From a bacterium (GTDB lineage: Bacteria > Caldisericota > Caldisericia > B22-G15), in contig JAAYUH010000044.1 of NCBI GenBank assembly GCA_012517755.1, forward strand, positions 1 through 33,989: a stretch of 33,989 bases of DNA. The letters run 5' to 3'. Shown here piece by piece: positions 33,741 through 33,989 of this stretch; the first letter of the stretch is position 1; each line of letters begins with the position of its first letter. The notes under the pieces are model-generated. The model was not told the DNA's origin. It did not search any database and saw nothing but the letters and a program-made list of their open reading frames with translations. The position numbers and the translations under genes were made by a program.

Positions 33741-33989
33741 TGGTTTGGGAATTGGTAATGCAAAAGATGAAAAAAAATATGGTGATGAAGGAGCAAATAC
33801 TTTACTTCATACGATTGAAAAAACAGGGATTTTACTACCAAATCTAAACAAAATGGGATTAATGAATTTAATTTATAATACAAAAGATGAAACTAATGGT
33901 TTTTATGGTATTTTAGAGGAAGTAAGCCCTGGAAAAGATACAACAACAGGTCATTGGGAACTTATGGGACTTGTTCTCAAAAAACCATT
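33709..33989 (+). CDS. deoB: Phosphopentomutase, 3' end cut by window edge
   Basis: The first 93 residues of phosphopentomutase, which interconverts (deoxy)ribose-1- and -5-phosphate in nucleoside breakdown. ILDGLGIGN carries a metal-binding Asp, and GKDTTTGHWELMG holds the Thr that is phosphorylated in this alkaline-phosphatase-like fold. The family is about 390 residues, so three quarters lie beyond the window. GGAGG at 33700-33704 precedes the ATG, which is inside xerD (32 bp overlap). It complements the BMP importer and nucleoside kinase. Confidence 0.95.
   Translation, partial: MIKRVILIILDGLGIGNAKDEKKYGDEGANTLLHTIEKTGILLPNLNKMGLMNLIYNTKDETNGFYGILEEVSPGKDTTTGHWELMGLVLKKP

Overview
The window is a densely packed, very AT-rich (about 28-30% G+C by eye) bacterial chromosome segment. 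It holds about 33 protein genes and one tRNA, and no stretch over 300 bases lacks a gene; the longest gap is 234 bp (17337-17570). I see no insertion sequence, prophage, CRISPR array or toxin-antitoxin pair. The lineage is not fixed by the sequence. Several neighbourhoods are Firmicutes-like (rapZ-yvcK-whiA, gap-pgk, miaA next to an ynbB-like gene, nudF-xerD-deoB), but sigma-54, membrane-anchored YvcK and an archaeal-style Asp-ligated ferredoxin also fit several deep-branching anaerobic phyla. Clostridial-type ferredoxin, formate-THF ligase and threonine/serine C1 genes suggest an anaerobe or fermenter. tRNA-Ser at about 62% G+C is compatible with mesophily or moderate thermophily.

Region 1 (1-8829, minus strand) is one tightly coupled array read rapZ-yvcK-whiA-rpoN-gap-pgk-trxB-ftsE-ftsX, with ftsX cut by the window start. 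Most junctions overlap. It joins amino-sugar/envelope sensing (RapZ, YvcK), division control (WhiA, FtsEX), a global sigma factor, lower glycolysis and thiol redox in one transcription unit. This is the most interesting feature of the window.

Region 2 (8892-12094, plus) holds a small lipoprotein, a TIGR04076-like protein, formate-THF ligase (fhs) and a FolD-like protein whose catalytic residues look eroded. A separate cyclodeaminase/cyclohydrolase-family gene at 26611-27210 could supply the missing step. With glyA they form a C1-folate set.

Region 3 (12087-17330, minus) is a nucleoside-type BMP/ABC importer: lipoprotein, internal terminator, double ATPase, two permeases. An endonuclease III gene is coupled to its end. 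Region 4 (17571-20928) has glyA plus a Roadblock/LC7 protein on the minus strand, divergent from a large nucleoside kinase.

Region 5 (20915-27210) has uvrC (lacking its usual C-terminal HhH domain) divergent from miaA (with an aberrant P-loop), an ynbB-like PLP enzyme, a GAF-GAF-GGDEF diguanylate cyclase, and the convergent cyclodeaminase-family gene. Region 6 (27348-33989, plus) has a ferredoxin, tRNA-Ser(UGA), a TGS GTPase, a LiaF-like membrane protein, thrC, a charged coiled-coil protein, an M20 peptidase, nudF, xerD and the start of deoB.

Two initiation styles are visible. Many genes have strong AGGAGG-type sites, while rapZ, the nucleoside kinase, miaA and thrC have a TATAAT/TAAAAT-like -10 hexamer only 6-7 nt before the start codon and no Shine-Dalgarno, as expected of leaderless mRNAs. 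Nucleoside import, nucleoside kinase and phosphopentomutase together suggest active nucleoside salvage.
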